From positions 124,001-188,000 of the forward strand of contig URAU01000001.1 in the NCBI GenBank assembly GCA_900545955.1: DNA of 64,000 bases. Direction: 5' to 3'. Position numbers and translations under genes: made by a program. Each line of letters begins with the position of its first letter. Position 1 is the stretch's first letter. Of the stretch, positions 41,669 through 51,800 are shown one piece after another. Under the pieces are notes generated by a model, which saw only the letters and a program-made list of their open reading frames with translations, had not been told where the DNA came from and did no database searches. Source of the stretch: an uncultured Porphyromonadaceae bacterium. GTDB lineage: Bacteria > Bacteroidota > Bacteroidia > Bacteroidales > Muribaculaceae.

Positions 41669-44281
41669 TTATTCAATCCATATCCCGACAATAGAGAAGT
41701 TCTGTGGCAATTCAGATGGCCCGGCTGGTACTACAATTTGTATTTTCTCGATCTCCGATAGCATCGGTTCGCGCGTATATCCCGTAGGAGTGTATTCACG
41801 CCCCAAAAAAGTAGGATAGGGCGCCGGCACCAGCAGAGTGGGGGTAAGTGTCATCTCAGACGGATTGATTGATACGGTTTCTCCGGCTCTCGGCGATACA
41901 GATGTCGAGAATGTTACACCGTCGGAATTGACAATCGACACTTTCACTGAATCTACCGAAGCTTCATCACCGAATCTAACAATCAGACTTTTATTATTGA
42001 GATTCGCAGCGAGGGGAGCAAGCGTTGGTTTGACAAATTTAGTCAGGACGAGAGCTATAGAATCGCTACCGGCGCTCAGGTTCACCTGCAGTTCATCGGG
42101 CGCTACAGGAAGGCGTTCCTGTATTTTTGTGCGGGCGCGACCCCATGTGTCCGGAATTGTGCTGAGTTCCATGCCGTCAAAGCCTTCCGATGCGTCAAAC
42201 AGAACAATGGGGTCGGTTTTGTTGAGAATTTTTACAGAATAATAATCTCCACCCTCAGTACTGTCCCAATCGAGCGGATTGCCGGAGAGTGCCCCCGGGA
42301 ACGTAATATCGGATGATGTGGCCAGATGAGTAGAGTCCACTTCTTCTACATCAGGCATTACTATGCGATAGCGGAATTTATCACGTCCGGCAATGTCGAT
42401 GGCCGGTATGGTAGCTTCATAGGTGTATGGGGCTGTTTTGTGCAGGGTGTACAGCCGATTGCTCTCTCGCCAGAAAGAGATATCATCGGGATAGACTATA
42501 AGGGAGTCGGGCATTGTGGGCGCAATAGCCTCTGCCCGAATCACGAGCGAATCTCCTGCTGCCAGATATTTGACTGGAGTATGATTAACCGCCACGGGCA
42601 GTTGTTTGACCGGTGGCATTACATATTCATCAACGCGGATGGCTCCCAGACGGCTGTCGGTGGCGATACGGTCGATTTGCGCTTCATCCTTGCCCACGAA
42701 ATAGACTCCAGGATTCACTTTTATGGTTCCTTCTTTTGCAAGAGTTATCTGACCGCTTTCCGGACTGATTTTCCGGGCCGCGAAAGATTCTCCAAGATTC
42801 GGGAGCTTGAGCGACATCGGATGCGTGGCATTGATGATATGAGCGAATTCACGGCGCAGTGAGGGCTTGCCGAATGGATCGGAAGTATAGAATACGTCGG
42901 GAAGCACTTCTAACCGCCATACGTCCGTGCCGGGAATTTTGTCGATGAAATAAGCCCCTCTTCCGCTATATTCTACCAGCGGCGACGAGCCGTATCCGGC
43001 AATAGATTGCAGGGAATCGGGCGATACCGGCATCTTGTCGGTGGAATTGGTATGAATATATTCGTCGGTTGAATTAAGTAATGCGAGATTATTGGTGTAA
43101 CTGAGTGTTATATCGTTGAAAATGGAATCTGCAGGATAATTTACCGGTCTGGCATTCTGCTCATAAGGGGCATTTGCCATCGCATGGGCGGCGATGCGCA
43201 TGCCGAGAGCTTTTTGGGGCGTGTAGGCAAGATTCAGATAATGCGTCTGATATTCAGTGTTGAAGCGTGCCAGATCAATGGGATCGTAAGCGAATTGCGT
43301 GGCCCACTGGAATCCGTTGCGTGCGAATGTGCGTGCAACTGCAGGGAAAAGATAGCTTTCAAGCATATCGGCAGGATCGAATTCGTAGACCACTTTCGCC
43401 ATTCTGTCGAAACGCTTGCGATCGGAAAACGGGATATTGTAGTCGGCCACGTATGGCAGAAAATTTCCTTTGCGCTCATGCCCCGCTACAAGCCCGATGG
43501 GATACCACTGGTATGTGGTGCCCTGGATGTCGGCGTCGTAATATCCGTCGACTACATCACCGTTGTGACTCACATTATATAGAATGGGCTTCTTCCAGCC
43601 AGCACGTCGGAGCGCCTTGACCATTGTATTGATATAATCTTTTACCTGCCGGGAGGAAGACATATGGCATGGCTCATTGTTGATTTCCATGGAAATTATG
43701 GAAGGGTCGTCGGCGTAAGTCTTGCCGGTATATGGATTCTTATGTTTCGAGAGAGCGGAAATATATTTTTCCTGTGCAGCTATGGCTCTCGCATCTTCGT
43801 GAATCCTGCATTTCTCGAAGTCGTACGTAAACGCCCCTGTATCGATGTTTTTTTCCGGATATCCGTTGCCGAAATTGGTCTGGGCGGTCAGAATAATGTC
43901 GATTCCCCGCTTCTCGAGTTGCGCTATCAGATAATCAAGCAGGGCAAGATGCTCGTTATTAACAAGATTGCCGACGCTGTCGGCGAGTTCAGCATCCCAT
44001 AGATGCATGCGGAAAGCGTTCAGGCCCATGCGGCTCATATGATAGACGTCGCGGTCGATGGCTTCCCTGATATCTGTACCGAGCGCCTTGGCGGCACGAA
44101 ATCCGTGGGCGAATGGCAATGTATAATTTGTACCGTAGTAACGCACTTCAGCGCGGGTTTCGGAATTGATCATTCGGCCATGTCGAACCACTGTCACTTT
44201 AGGTGTTGATGCGTGTGAAAACTGCATACCGCCGGCGACGAGTGCGATTAGTGCTGCGGAACGGAGAAAATGGTGTTTCAT
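41669..44281 (-). CDS. Secreted GH5-like glycoside hydrolase with C-terminal accessory domains
   Basis: From the ATG at 44281 the protein has 870 residues: a signal peptide (SAALIALVAGGMQFSHA), a TIM-barrel hydrolase of the cellulase (GH5/clan A) type over about 30-400, and beta-rich C-terminal regions. The candidate acid/base is Glu203 in SMEINNEP and the candidate nucleophile Glu300 in VVYEFDPADM. RYYGTNYTLPFAHGFRAAK is at the expected barrel start. The exact family and substrate are not clear; its place beside GH53 and GH2 suggests a plant beta-glycan. The open frame extends 32 codons upstream, but the signal peptide supports this start. Confidence 0.8.
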   Translation of the reverse strand: MKHHFLRSAALIALVAGGMQFSHASTPKVTVVRHGRMINSETRAEVRYYGTNYTLPFAHGFRAAKALGTDIREAIDRDVYHMSRMGLNAFRMHLWDAELADSVGNLVNNEHLALLDYLIAQLEKRGIDIILTAQTNFGNGYPEKNIDTGAFTYDFEKCRIHEDARAIAAQEKYISALSKHKNPYTGKTYADDPSIISMEINNEPCHMSSSRQVKDYINTMVKALRRAGWKKPILYNVSHNGDVVDGYYDADIQGTTYQWYPIGLVAGHERKGNFLPYVADYNIPFSDRKRFDRMAKVVYEFDPADMLESYLFPAVARTFARNGFQWATQFAYDPIDLARFNTEYQTHYLNLAYTPQKALGMRIAAHAMANAPYEQNARPVNYPADSIFNDITLSYTNNLALLNSTDEYIHTNSTDKMPVSPDSLQSIAGYGSSPLVEYSGRGAYFIDKIPGTDVWRLEVLPDVFYTSDPFGKPSLRREFAHIINATHPMSLKLPNLGESFAARKISPESGQITLAKEGTIKVNPGVYFVGKDEAQIDRIATDSRLGAIRVDEYVMPPVKQLPVAVNHTPVKYLAAGDSLVIRAEAIAPTMPDSLIVYPDDISFWRESNRLYTLHKTAPYTYEATIPAIDIAGRDKFRYRIVMPDVEEVDSTHLATSSDITFPGALSGNPLDWDSTEGGDYYSVKILNKTDPIVLFDASEGFDGMELSTIPDTWGRARTKIQERLPVAPDELQVNLSAGSDSIALVLTKFVKPTLAPLAANLNNKSLIVRFGDEASVDSVKVSIVNSDGVTFSTSVSPRAGETVSINPSEMTLTPTLLVPAPYPTFLGREYTPTGYTREPMLSEIEKIQIVVPAGPSELPQNFSIVGIWIE

Positions 44282-44307
44282 GGGAATCAAAGTAAGGATA
44301 ATCAACA

Positions 44308-44315
44308 CAAATGTA
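44308..44315 (-). promoter_or_regulatory. -7 box upstream of the GH5-like gene
   Basis: The minus strand reads TACATTTG, matching TAnnTTTG, about 27 bp before the chosen ATG. No -33 box is recognisable. Confidence 0.5.
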
Positions 44316-44358
44316 CAAAAAATATAAGTGAGGGAGGGAGAAATAGTTCTGAAATTGT

Positions 44359-44366
44359 TATTTTTG
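44359..44366 (+). promoter_or_regulatory. -7 box upstream of the META-domain gene
   Basis: TATTTTTG matches TAnnTTTG about 40 bp before the META-protein ATG. The -33 position is G/A-rich and unlike the consensus, so confidence is low. Confidence 0.45.
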
Positions 44367-44406
44367 TAGAAATTCACGTTTATTGTAACAGAAACAGAAT
44401 ATTTTT

Positions 44407-45525
44407 ATGGATAAAAACAGAATTCGTCGTACTTATTTCTCGGTAGGTGGTTCACTTTTGATGGCTTTCCTGCCAGCCTTGAGTGCGTGTGGAGTTTTTA
44501 CAGACAATTCCAATAAGTATGTCGTTAATGGATCGGGAGTCGAAGTGACAAAGGGTAAGGCTACGACTTCCGAGTCCTCGGGGCAGGTTCTCACGCCTCC
44601 CAAGTCAGATAAAGTTGTTGCTGCAAAGCCATCGAAACCTTCGAAAAGCAAAGCTGTGAAGAACAAGAACAAGGGTAAGAGTGAGCAGTCAACATCCAAG
44701 ACCGCGAGGCCGACGGATACACGTCGTGATGCAGTCGGTGGGGCAAAATCTCCATCTGTCCAGCCGGTAAAGTCCGAGCATACCGATGGATTGGAATCGA
44801 AACAGTCTCTTACAGATTTCAGTATCGAGGGCGAATGGACAATCTACAGCGTGCGCGGCAATATTGTTACCGGCGAGGAGCGTCCCTATGTATGTTTCGA
44901 TCTGCCCGCAAACCGGATGTACGGGTCCAATGGATGTAATATCATAAATGCGGATATATCGGTCAAAGCTCCGTCGTCTATAAGTATCGAGAATATGGTT
45001 TCGACAATGAAAGCGTGCGCTGATGCTCCGTTTGAATATCTTATTAATCTTGCGTTGGCCGATGTGAAATCTTATTCGGCCCGTCAGGAAGGTCCTGATA
45101 CATATCTGGACCTGAAAGCTCAGAACGGTTCTACGTTGATAACCCTTCGTAGGCACAATATGGAGTTCCTTAACGGACCTTGGGCGATTACATCCCTGAA
45201 CTCAACCGCAATGCCTGCCCAGGGCTCGGAAGATGCTGCCACGATTGTGGTAGATATCCCACAGTTGCGGATACATGGCAATACAGGGTGCAACATTTTT
45301 AACGGCAACCTTTTTATTGATCCGGATAAAGAGCGCTCCATGCAGTTTACCGATATAATCACAACCCGAATGGCGTGTGCACCCGATTCGCGTGAGACTG
45401 AGCTGCTTCTGGCACTCGAAGCTGTGGAATCAGCCCGTCAGACAGGTGCCGATACTGTCGGTCTTTACGATGTGGAGGGTAACGAGATTATCACTCTCAA
45501 GCGTATGGTGATGAAAGAAGATTAA
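44407..45525 (+). CDS. Lipoprotein with two META (HslJ-like) domains
   Basis: The 372-residue protein has a signal peptide with lipobox LSAC (Cys28), a Lys/Ser/Pro-rich linker (about 45-130), then two META domains. The first contains GEWTIYSVRGN and YGSNGCNIINADIS, the second GPWAITSLNS and HGNTGCNIFNGNLF; the conserved GxxGCN motif occurs in each. META domains are found in stress- and antibiotic-related outer-envelope proteins such as HslJ. It lies next to the convergent grpE-dnaJ chaperone genes, but the terminator shows it is a separate unit. Confidence 0.87.
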   Translation: MDKNRIRRTYFSVGGSLLMAFLPALSACGVFTDNSNKYVVNGSGVEVTKGKATTSESSGQVLTPPKSDKVVAAKPSKPSKSKAVKNKNKGKSEQSTSKTARPTDTRRDAVGGAKSPSVQPVKSEHTDGLESKQSLTDFSIEGEWTIYSVRGNIVTGEERPYVCFDLPANRMYGSNGCNIINADISVKAPSSISIENMVSTMKACADAPFEYLINLALADVKSYSARQEGPDTYLDLKAQNGSTLITLRRHNMEFLNGPWAITSLNSTAMPAQGSEDAATIVVDIPQLRIHGNTGCNIFNGNLFIDPDKERSMQFTDIITTRMACAPDSRETELLLALEAVESARQTGADTVGLYDVEGNEIITLKRMVMKED

Positions 45526-45544
45526 ATCTTTCCCACACCGTTTG

Positions 45545-45585
45545 CGAAAAAAGCGCTGCTCCATAGCGGGGCAGCGCTTTTTTCG
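45545..45585. terminator. Bidirectional terminator between the META gene and dnaJ
   Basis: Perfect 15-base arms cgaaaaaagcgctgc and gcagcgcttttttcg, with T runs in both directions, separate two convergent genes. Confidence 0.92.
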
Positions 45586-45630
45586 AAGGATTCGCATTTG
45601 AATGGATTGCAGCGCCATTCACGGGCGAAC

Positions 45631-46815
45631 TCATTCAAATATATGTTTGAGCTTGGAAAACAAACGATGAGAGGTCTGTTCGGAAGGTTTGATGTTCGGC
45701 ATATCGCGGAGGTTCTCGAAAGCCTTGCGTTCTTCGTCGGTCAGTTGCTCGGGGATGTAGACCATGATGTTGATCAGCTCGTCGCCTACCGCTCCTCGGT
45801 TGTCGGGAGAGGGGAGACCCTTGCCGCGCAAGCGAAGCACTTTACCGGGCTGCGTGCCGGCGGGAATATTCAGTCGGGCACGTCCTGTGATGGTAGGCAC
45901 CTCTACGGCACCTCCGAGAGTGGCAGTCGGAACATCCAGCATCATATTATAGATTACGTCTGAACCGTCGCGAATCAGTTCAGGGTGTTTGATTTCCTGA
46001 ATTACGACCTGCAGGTCGCCGGCTATTCCGCCTCGACGCGGGGCGTTGCCTTTACCTTTTACGGTAAGAGTCATGCCCTCCTGCACGCCGGCAGGGATGT
46101 GAAACGATACTGTTTCGTCTTTTCTCTGAGTGCCTTCGCCGTTGCAATAGCCGCAGTTCTGCTGTATGACTTTCCCCTCTCCTTCGCATTGAGGGCAGAC
46201 GCCTACAGCTTCCTGAGGGCCGAAGAATCCCTGAACGACCTGACTTATCGTTCCGGCTCCATGGCAGGTGGGACAAGTGGTGAAAGCTGTGCCGTCCTTT
46301 GCGCCGGTGCCGTGGCAATGCTGGCATGCTACGTTGGTGGGAATCCGGAGGGTCTTGTCAACCCCCGACGCGATTTCCGCAAGCGTAAGTTTGACCGTGA
46401 TACGGAGGTCGGAACCTCGGCGCTGGGGGCGTTGTGAGCGACGGCTGGATCGTCCTCCGGTCGCTCCGCCGAAGCCGCCACCCATATTGAAGTGGCCACC
46501 GAAGATGTCGCCGAACTGAGCGAAGATGTCTTCCATCGACATGCCTCCCGAACTGTAGAAGCCGCCTCCGCCACCTCCGAATCCCTGGGGACCCATCGAA
46601 TGGCCGAACTGGTCGTACTTCTGACGCTTTTCCTCATTGGAAAGCACTTCGTAGGCCTCAGCCGCTTCCTTGAATTTCTCCTCGGCGTTTTTATCGTCGG
46701 GATTCTTGTCGGGATGGTATTTGATTGCCAGTTTGCGGTAGGCCTTTTTTATTTCATCGGGGGTGGCAGTTTTGGAAACGCCAAGCACCTCGTAGTAATC
46801 TCTTTTTTCTGCCAT
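45631..46815 (-). CDS. dnaJ: Chaperone protein DnaJ
   Basis: DnaJ (Hsp40) delivers unfolded proteins to DnaK and stimulates its ATPase. The 394-residue protein has the J domain with HPD (YHPDKNPDD), a Gly-rich segment (GFGGGGGGFYSSGGMSMEDIF) and four zinc-binding repeats (CQHCHGTG, CPTCHGAG, CPQCEGEG, CGYCNGEG). The C-terminal substrate domains follow. Length is normal. It lies 31 bp downstream of grpE. dnaK is not in the window. Confidence 0.98.
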   Translation of the reverse strand: MAEKRDYYEVLGVSKTATPDEIKKAYRKLAIKYHPDKNPDDKNAEEKFKEAAEAYEVLSNEEKRQKYDQFGHSMGPQGFGGGGGGFYSSGGMSMEDIFAQFGDIFGGHFNMGGGFGGATGGRSSRRSQRPQRRGSDLRITVKLTLAEIASGVDKTLRIPTNVACQHCHGTGAKDGTAFTTCPTCHGAGTISQVVQGFFGPQEAVGVCPQCEGEGKVIQQNCGYCNGEGTQRKDETVSFHIPAGVQEGMTLTVKGKGNAPRRGGIAGDLQVVIQEIKHPELIRDGSDVIYNMMLDVPTATLGGAVEVPTITGRARLNIPAGTQPGKVLRLRGKGLPSPDNRGAVGDELINIMVYIPEQLTDEERKAFENLRDMPNIKPSEQTSHRLFSKLKHIFE

Positions 46816-46846
46816 TGCTGTAAGTTTTCAAAAGATGACACACGTA

Positions 46847-47449
46847 TCACTGAGCTACGACGACTTTGGCGTGGCGGAGTACGCGGTCGTTGAGCATATA
46901 TCCTTTTTCCACTGTGTCGCTGACTGTACCCTTTTTGTCGTCCGACGGAGCGGGAATCATCGCCACAGCTTCGTGAAGGTCGGCGTCGAATGCGGCGCCG
47001 GTTGATTCCATCGCCTTCACTCCGTTATCAGCAAGATATTTTACCAGTTTGTTGTATATCAATTGCATTCCTTCTTTTACTGCTTCGGCGTCGGTCGAAT
47101 CCCTGATGGCATCAAGTCCGCGCTCAAAATCGTCGACGATTGGAAGTATGCCCTTGAGTGCTTTCTCGGCGGCAGACTTTACAAGGTCGGTGCGTTCACG
47201 GAGGGTACGTTTGCGGAAGTTGTCGAATTCCGCCATAAGAAAGAGGTATTCTTTCTTTTCTTTTTCTATTTCCTGCTCTTTCTGATTAAGCAGTTCTTTT
47301 ACTTTTTCAAGTTCGGCAGCCTCCACGTTTTCCTCTTCGGGCATCCCGTCTGTTTCCGGAGTTTCGATGTCGTTGACTTCAATATCGGGATTCTCTATGC
47401 GTGCATCGGTAGTGTTTTCGGCCGACTTGTTGCGTTTGTTCTTATCCAT
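46847..47449 (-). CDS. grpE: Nucleotide exchange factor GrpE
   Basis: GrpE releases ADP from DnaK. The 200-residue protein has an acidic disordered N-terminus, a long coiled-coil helix (ELEKVKELLNQKEQEIEKEKK) and the conserved MAEFDNFRKRTLRE and GVKAMESTGAAFDADLHEAVA. Length is typical. It leads the grpE-dnaJ operon. No exact -7 box was found upstream and no CIRCE inverted repeat is visible. Confidence 0.97.
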   Translation of the reverse strand: MDKNKRNKSAENTTDARIENPDIEVNDIETPETDGMPEEENVEAAELEKVKELLNQKEQEIEKEKKEYLFLMAEFDNFRKRTLRERTDLVKSAAEKALKGILPIVDDFERGLDAIRDSTDAEAVKEGMQLIYNKLVKYLADNGVKAMESTGAAFDADLHEAVAMIPAPSDDKKGTVSDTVEKGYMLNDRVLRHAKVVVAQ

Positions 47450-47590
47450 ATGGCGTATTATTATATTTCAAGAGTTGTTGACGGTTTTACCCAGTTGTAT
47501 TTACAACAAAAACATTGCCAAAAATGGCCGAATTTGATTTTGTGTCGTATTTGGCATGCCTGTTCGTAAAAATTCAATAATATAACAAAT

Positions 47591-47618
47591 GCACACGTCG
47601 TTGGGTTTAGACGTGTGC
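47591..47618 (-). terminator. Terminator of the RND efflux operon
   Basis: Arms gcacacgtc and gacgtgtgc with a 10-nt loop are followed on the minus strand by a U-rich stretch. It lies about 40 bp after the stop of the TolC-like gene. Confidence 0.8.
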
Positions 47619-47658
47619 CATGAGGGTCTTGTGGCTTGAAATGCATAGTACGCGCCGC

Positions 47659-48849
47659 TTACAAACCAGGTGTAAAAGCCTGGAGCTCGACTCCGGCTCT
47701 TGCAAGTTCTGCCTGCAGTGAAATCAGAGAAAGACGTGCATCAAGGAAATACGTGCTTTCGCGTAGATAGTCAAGTAAAGTAATCTGTCCACCTTTGTAG
47801 GCTTTCAGAAGAAGTCGTTGATTGTTTGTGTTTTCAACGGGAGGAGCGAGCAGGGAAATCCGGGTCTGTAGCCCGTGCAGCGTGTTCAGAGTGCTGCGTA
47901 TGCGTCCGGCAGTTTCTGTCAGGACGGCTTTTTGCTGGAATGAACTTGCCAGTTTGGCGGCATTGGCAGCTGCAACTTCCTTGCCGGAGCGCCATATCGG
48001 CAGTTCGATTCCCACACTGAGTCCGTTGAAATGGTTGCCGTCTTCGAAAGCGTGCCGGTATCCGAGTGAGAAACCCGGGAAACGGCCTTTTCGGGTGGCC
48101 TCAGCTTCTGCCTCGGCAACTCTTAGAGCTGCCATTGCTGATAACACTGCCGGCGCCGTTTCTGCTGCGGTGAGATATGATTCGTCAGGCAACAGTTCAT
48201 AATGAGGAAAATCAATCCCGAACGATAGTGGGGGCATCGTGCGGGGATTATAACCCATGGCCTCAAGGTCCGCTTTACGAGCGGCGAGTGCGGCGAGTGC
48301 TTCGGCATAGTCTGCGCTGACTCCCGCAGCCTCGACAGCTGTACGGTTAACATCGAGGATTGTTGTCTCGCCGTGGCGATAGGCTTTTTCTGTAGCATCG
48401 CGGAGAGACGCTAGCAGGGAATCGGCCTCCGCCAGCACAGTGGCTTTTCGTGAAGCTTCGACATAGTCGATGAGAGCTTTCGACACTTGCGCGGTAATTT
48501 CAGTCCGGAGTTCATCCATTCGCCGCAAGTTTGCCTCCGACACAGCCTGTCCGACTTTCGACCGGGCATTGTATATGCCGGGCCACTCGAAACGTTGGCT
48601 TACGCCCGCGCTCCAACGGTTGTCGCCATGCTCTCCGGCATTCCAGAGTCTTTCAAATTCAATCTCGGGATTATCCAGAGTGTTGTCCGCTTTTGTGGTA
48701 AGCAGTTGAGCCCGAAGCGTTTCCTGCTGAGCCTGAATTATCGGTGACGAACCGACCATTGCGTTCGTTATTTCTGTGAACGTATCGGCTGATAATGCTG
48801 TCGGGATGAGCAGCATTCCGAGTATGATGGTTTTTATGGTTGAGTTCAT
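47659..48849 (-). CDS. TolC/CusC-family outer-membrane efflux protein
   Basis: The 396-residue protein has a signal peptide (IILGMLLIPTALSA), long alpha-helical repeats of the outer-membrane efflux protein family (RRMDELRTEITAQVSKALIDYVEASRKA) and the conserved duplicated architecture. It forms the outer channel of the tripartite pump encoded upstream. Its start overlaps the stop of the RND pump gene by 4 bp (ATGA). At 396 residues it is shorter than E. coli CusC or TolC (about 460-490), but similar to CzcC-type proteins of Bacteroidetes. Confidence 0.9.
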   Translation of the reverse strand: MNSTIKTIILGMLLIPTALSADTFTEITNAMVGSSPIIQAQQETLRAQLLTTKADNTLDNPEIEFERLWNAGEHGDNRWSAGVSQRFEWPGIYNARSKVGQAVSEANLRRMDELRTEITAQVSKALIDYVEASRKATVLAEADSLLASLRDATEKAYRHGETTILDVNRTAVEAAGVSADYAEALAALAARKADLEAMGYNPRTMPPLSFGIDFPHYELLPDESYLTAAETAPAVLSAMAALRVAEAEAEATRKGRFPGFSLGYRHAFEDGNHFNGLSVGIELPIWRSGKEVAAANAAKLASSFQQKAVLTETAGRIRSTLNTLHGLQTRISLLAPPVENTNNQRLLLKAYKGGQITLLDYLRESTYFLDARLSLISLQAELARAGVELQAFTPGL

Positions 48850-51800
48850 TTCGGCTTTTTGCGGGTGGAGATGAATTTATATAGCACTGGGACTACAAAT
48901 ATATTGAGTGTGGTGGAACTTACGAGGCCACCGAGTATTACCAAGGCAAGCGGACTCTGAATTTCATTGCCCGGCACACCGCTCCGGAGAGCCAGAGGAA
49001 TAAGCGCGAGCGCAGAAGTGAGCGCTGTCATTACGATTGGAATCAGTCGGTCGGTCGAGCCAGAGCGTACGCGTTGCTCAAGCGTTTCCCCTTCAATCTG
49101 GAGCTGATTGTATCGCGACATAAGCAACATGCCGTTTCTGGTAGCGATGCCAAGCAGCGAGATAAAACCGATTATGGCAGGTATGTTAAGGTCATTCCCT
49201 GTGAGTTTCAGAATCCATACTCCTCCTATCATTGCCAGCGGCATATTGATTAATATCACCATGCTTTGGCTTAGATTACGGAAATCAGCATATAGAAGCA
49301 TGAAAATCACCAGGAGGGCAATTATGGTAGCCAGCGCCAGTGTGCGCGATGCACGCGCCTCATTTTCAAACTGACCGCCATATGTCACGTGGTAGCCTTC
49401 AGGTAGCTGTATCTCACTGTCAATACGCTGCCGGATCTGGTCGACTATTCCACTGAGATTCCCGCTGCCGTCGACGTTGGCGGAGATAACGATACGACGT
49501 CCGACGTTTTCGCGGTTGATTGTATTGGGGCCTGTTGTCGACTCAATATCAGCTACATAGCTTAGCGGGATTTTCCCGACATTCGAATCAATCATAATAT
49601 CGGCCAGTCCTGCGATGGAGTTCCGGGAATCCTCGTTGAATTTCAGAGTTATATTATAAGGGAGATTTCCGTCGTATACTTCACCGACTACCATACCTGC
49701 CAGCGCTACGTCGACTGTACGGGCAAATTGGCCGGGAGTTATACCATAGCGGGCGAGTAGCTCGCGACGTGGTGTAATCTTCAGTTGCGGTCGTTCCATC
49801 TGTTGTTCGAGGTTCACGTCGGTCACTCCGGGAATCTCCTTGAGAATCGTGCTGATCTCTCGACCATAGATAAAGAGTTTGTTAAGATCTGTGCCGAACA
49901 CTTTGATGGCAATCTGGGCTTCGGATCCGGAAAGCATAGCGTCGATACGGTGGGAGATGGGCTGTCCGATTTCAATGTTTACACCGGGGATTTCTGAAAG
50001 TCTGCGACGCACGTCGCGAACCATCTCGTTGCGGCTTCGTCCGGAAAGGGTATAGGGCGCTTCTATTTCCGACACGTTGACGCCAAGGGAGTGTTCGTCG
50101 AGTTCAGCGCGTCCGGTTTTTCGGGCTACCGTACGAACTTCCGGTGTCGCGAGGATTATTTCTTCGGCCATTCGGCCTACGCGGTCGCTTTCCTCCAGCG
50201 AGAAGCCTGGAAGGGTGGAAACATTGATTGTCATGGACCCTTCATTGAAAGGCGGAAGAAAGCCTCGTCCGAGAGTGAAGACTAATATAACGGCAGAAAT
50301 AAATAATGCCGCGGTGATGGCAATGACCACTTTTCCGTGCAGAAGACACCATTCAAGCGACCGACTGTAGGCGTTTCGCAATTTTTCCGCAAGCCATGGC
50401 TGACGGTTTAACATTCCGGTGGCTTTGTCGGAACTTAGCATATAAGAGCACAGCACCGGAGTCAGCGTAAGAGCGACGACCGTCGATGCGGCGAGCGCCA
50501 CAATAAATGCCACACCAAGAGGAATAAGCATACGCCCTTCAATTCCGGATAGGAAGAACAGCGGGATAAAACTTGCGACGATTATCAGCGACGAGTTGAA
50601 TATGGGGGTACGGACCTCTTTCGAGGCCTCGTAAATTACGTGAAGTGCAGGCTGTCGGTCGGATTCAGGCCGGTGTCGGTTTTCGCGCAGGCGTTTATAT
50701 ACGTTCTCTACGTCGACAATAGCATCGTCTACAAGCGAACCGATGGCAATCGCGATGCCTCCGAGGGTCATGGTGTTGATTGTTACGTTCATACCGCGCA
50801 AAATCAACACGGTAATGATAATTGACATCGGGAGCGATACAAGCGAAACAATCGTGGTCCGAAGGTTCATCAGGAAGAAGAAAAGTACGATTATCACCAT
50901 CAGTGCTCCCTCAAGGAGCGACGACTGCAGATTGCTGACTGAATTGGATATGAAATCGCTCTGGCGGAATATGTCGTCGGAGATTTGCACATATGGAGGT
51001 AGGGTGGCAGCAATCGAATGCAACTCTTCTTCAATGCGGTCTGTCAGTTGGATTGTAGCTGCGAGCGGCTGTTTGGTCACTGTCAGCAGTACCGCCGGTC
51101 GGGCCTTGACCGAAGCGGAGCCGAGCCGAGGCGAACTGGCTCCCATTGCAACTTCTGCTATATCGTTTAGCGTCACCACAGCCCCGGCGTTCGATTTGAC
51201 CACAGTCTTTGCGAGGTCGTCGCAATTGCGAGTGTTAACCACTCCTTTTATGATGTATTCGTTGCCGAATTCATAGTGTGTCCCACCGACAGCATTTTCA
51301 TTGATAGCATCGGTTGCTGTGAGCACATCATCGAGGGTCACGTCGAATTTTTTCATAAGTGCGGGGTTCAGGAGAATCTGATATTCACTGACGTCGCCGC
51401 CTATTACCGATACCTGTGATACGCCTGAAATAGAAAGAAGTCGTGGGCGTATGTCGCGGTCGGCGATTGAACGTAATTCTCCCATATGGTTGCCGGCGGG
51501 AGCAATCGAATCATTGATGGTGAGACCGATGATCATGATTTCTCCAAGAATTGAAGATTGCGGTCCGAGGGTGGGCGCTTTTACTCCCGCTGGAAATGAT
51601 TGGGCCAAAGTGGCAATGCGTTCAGATACAATCTGACGTGCGCGGTATATATCCGTCTCCCAGTTGAACTCCGCCCATACAACCGAAAAACCCATTGCTG
51701 AAGAGGAACGGACGCGACGGATGCCTGTGGCTCCGTTTACGGCTGTCTCGACCGGAAATGTGACGAGTCTTTCAACCTCTTCAGGAGCCAGCCCAGGGGC

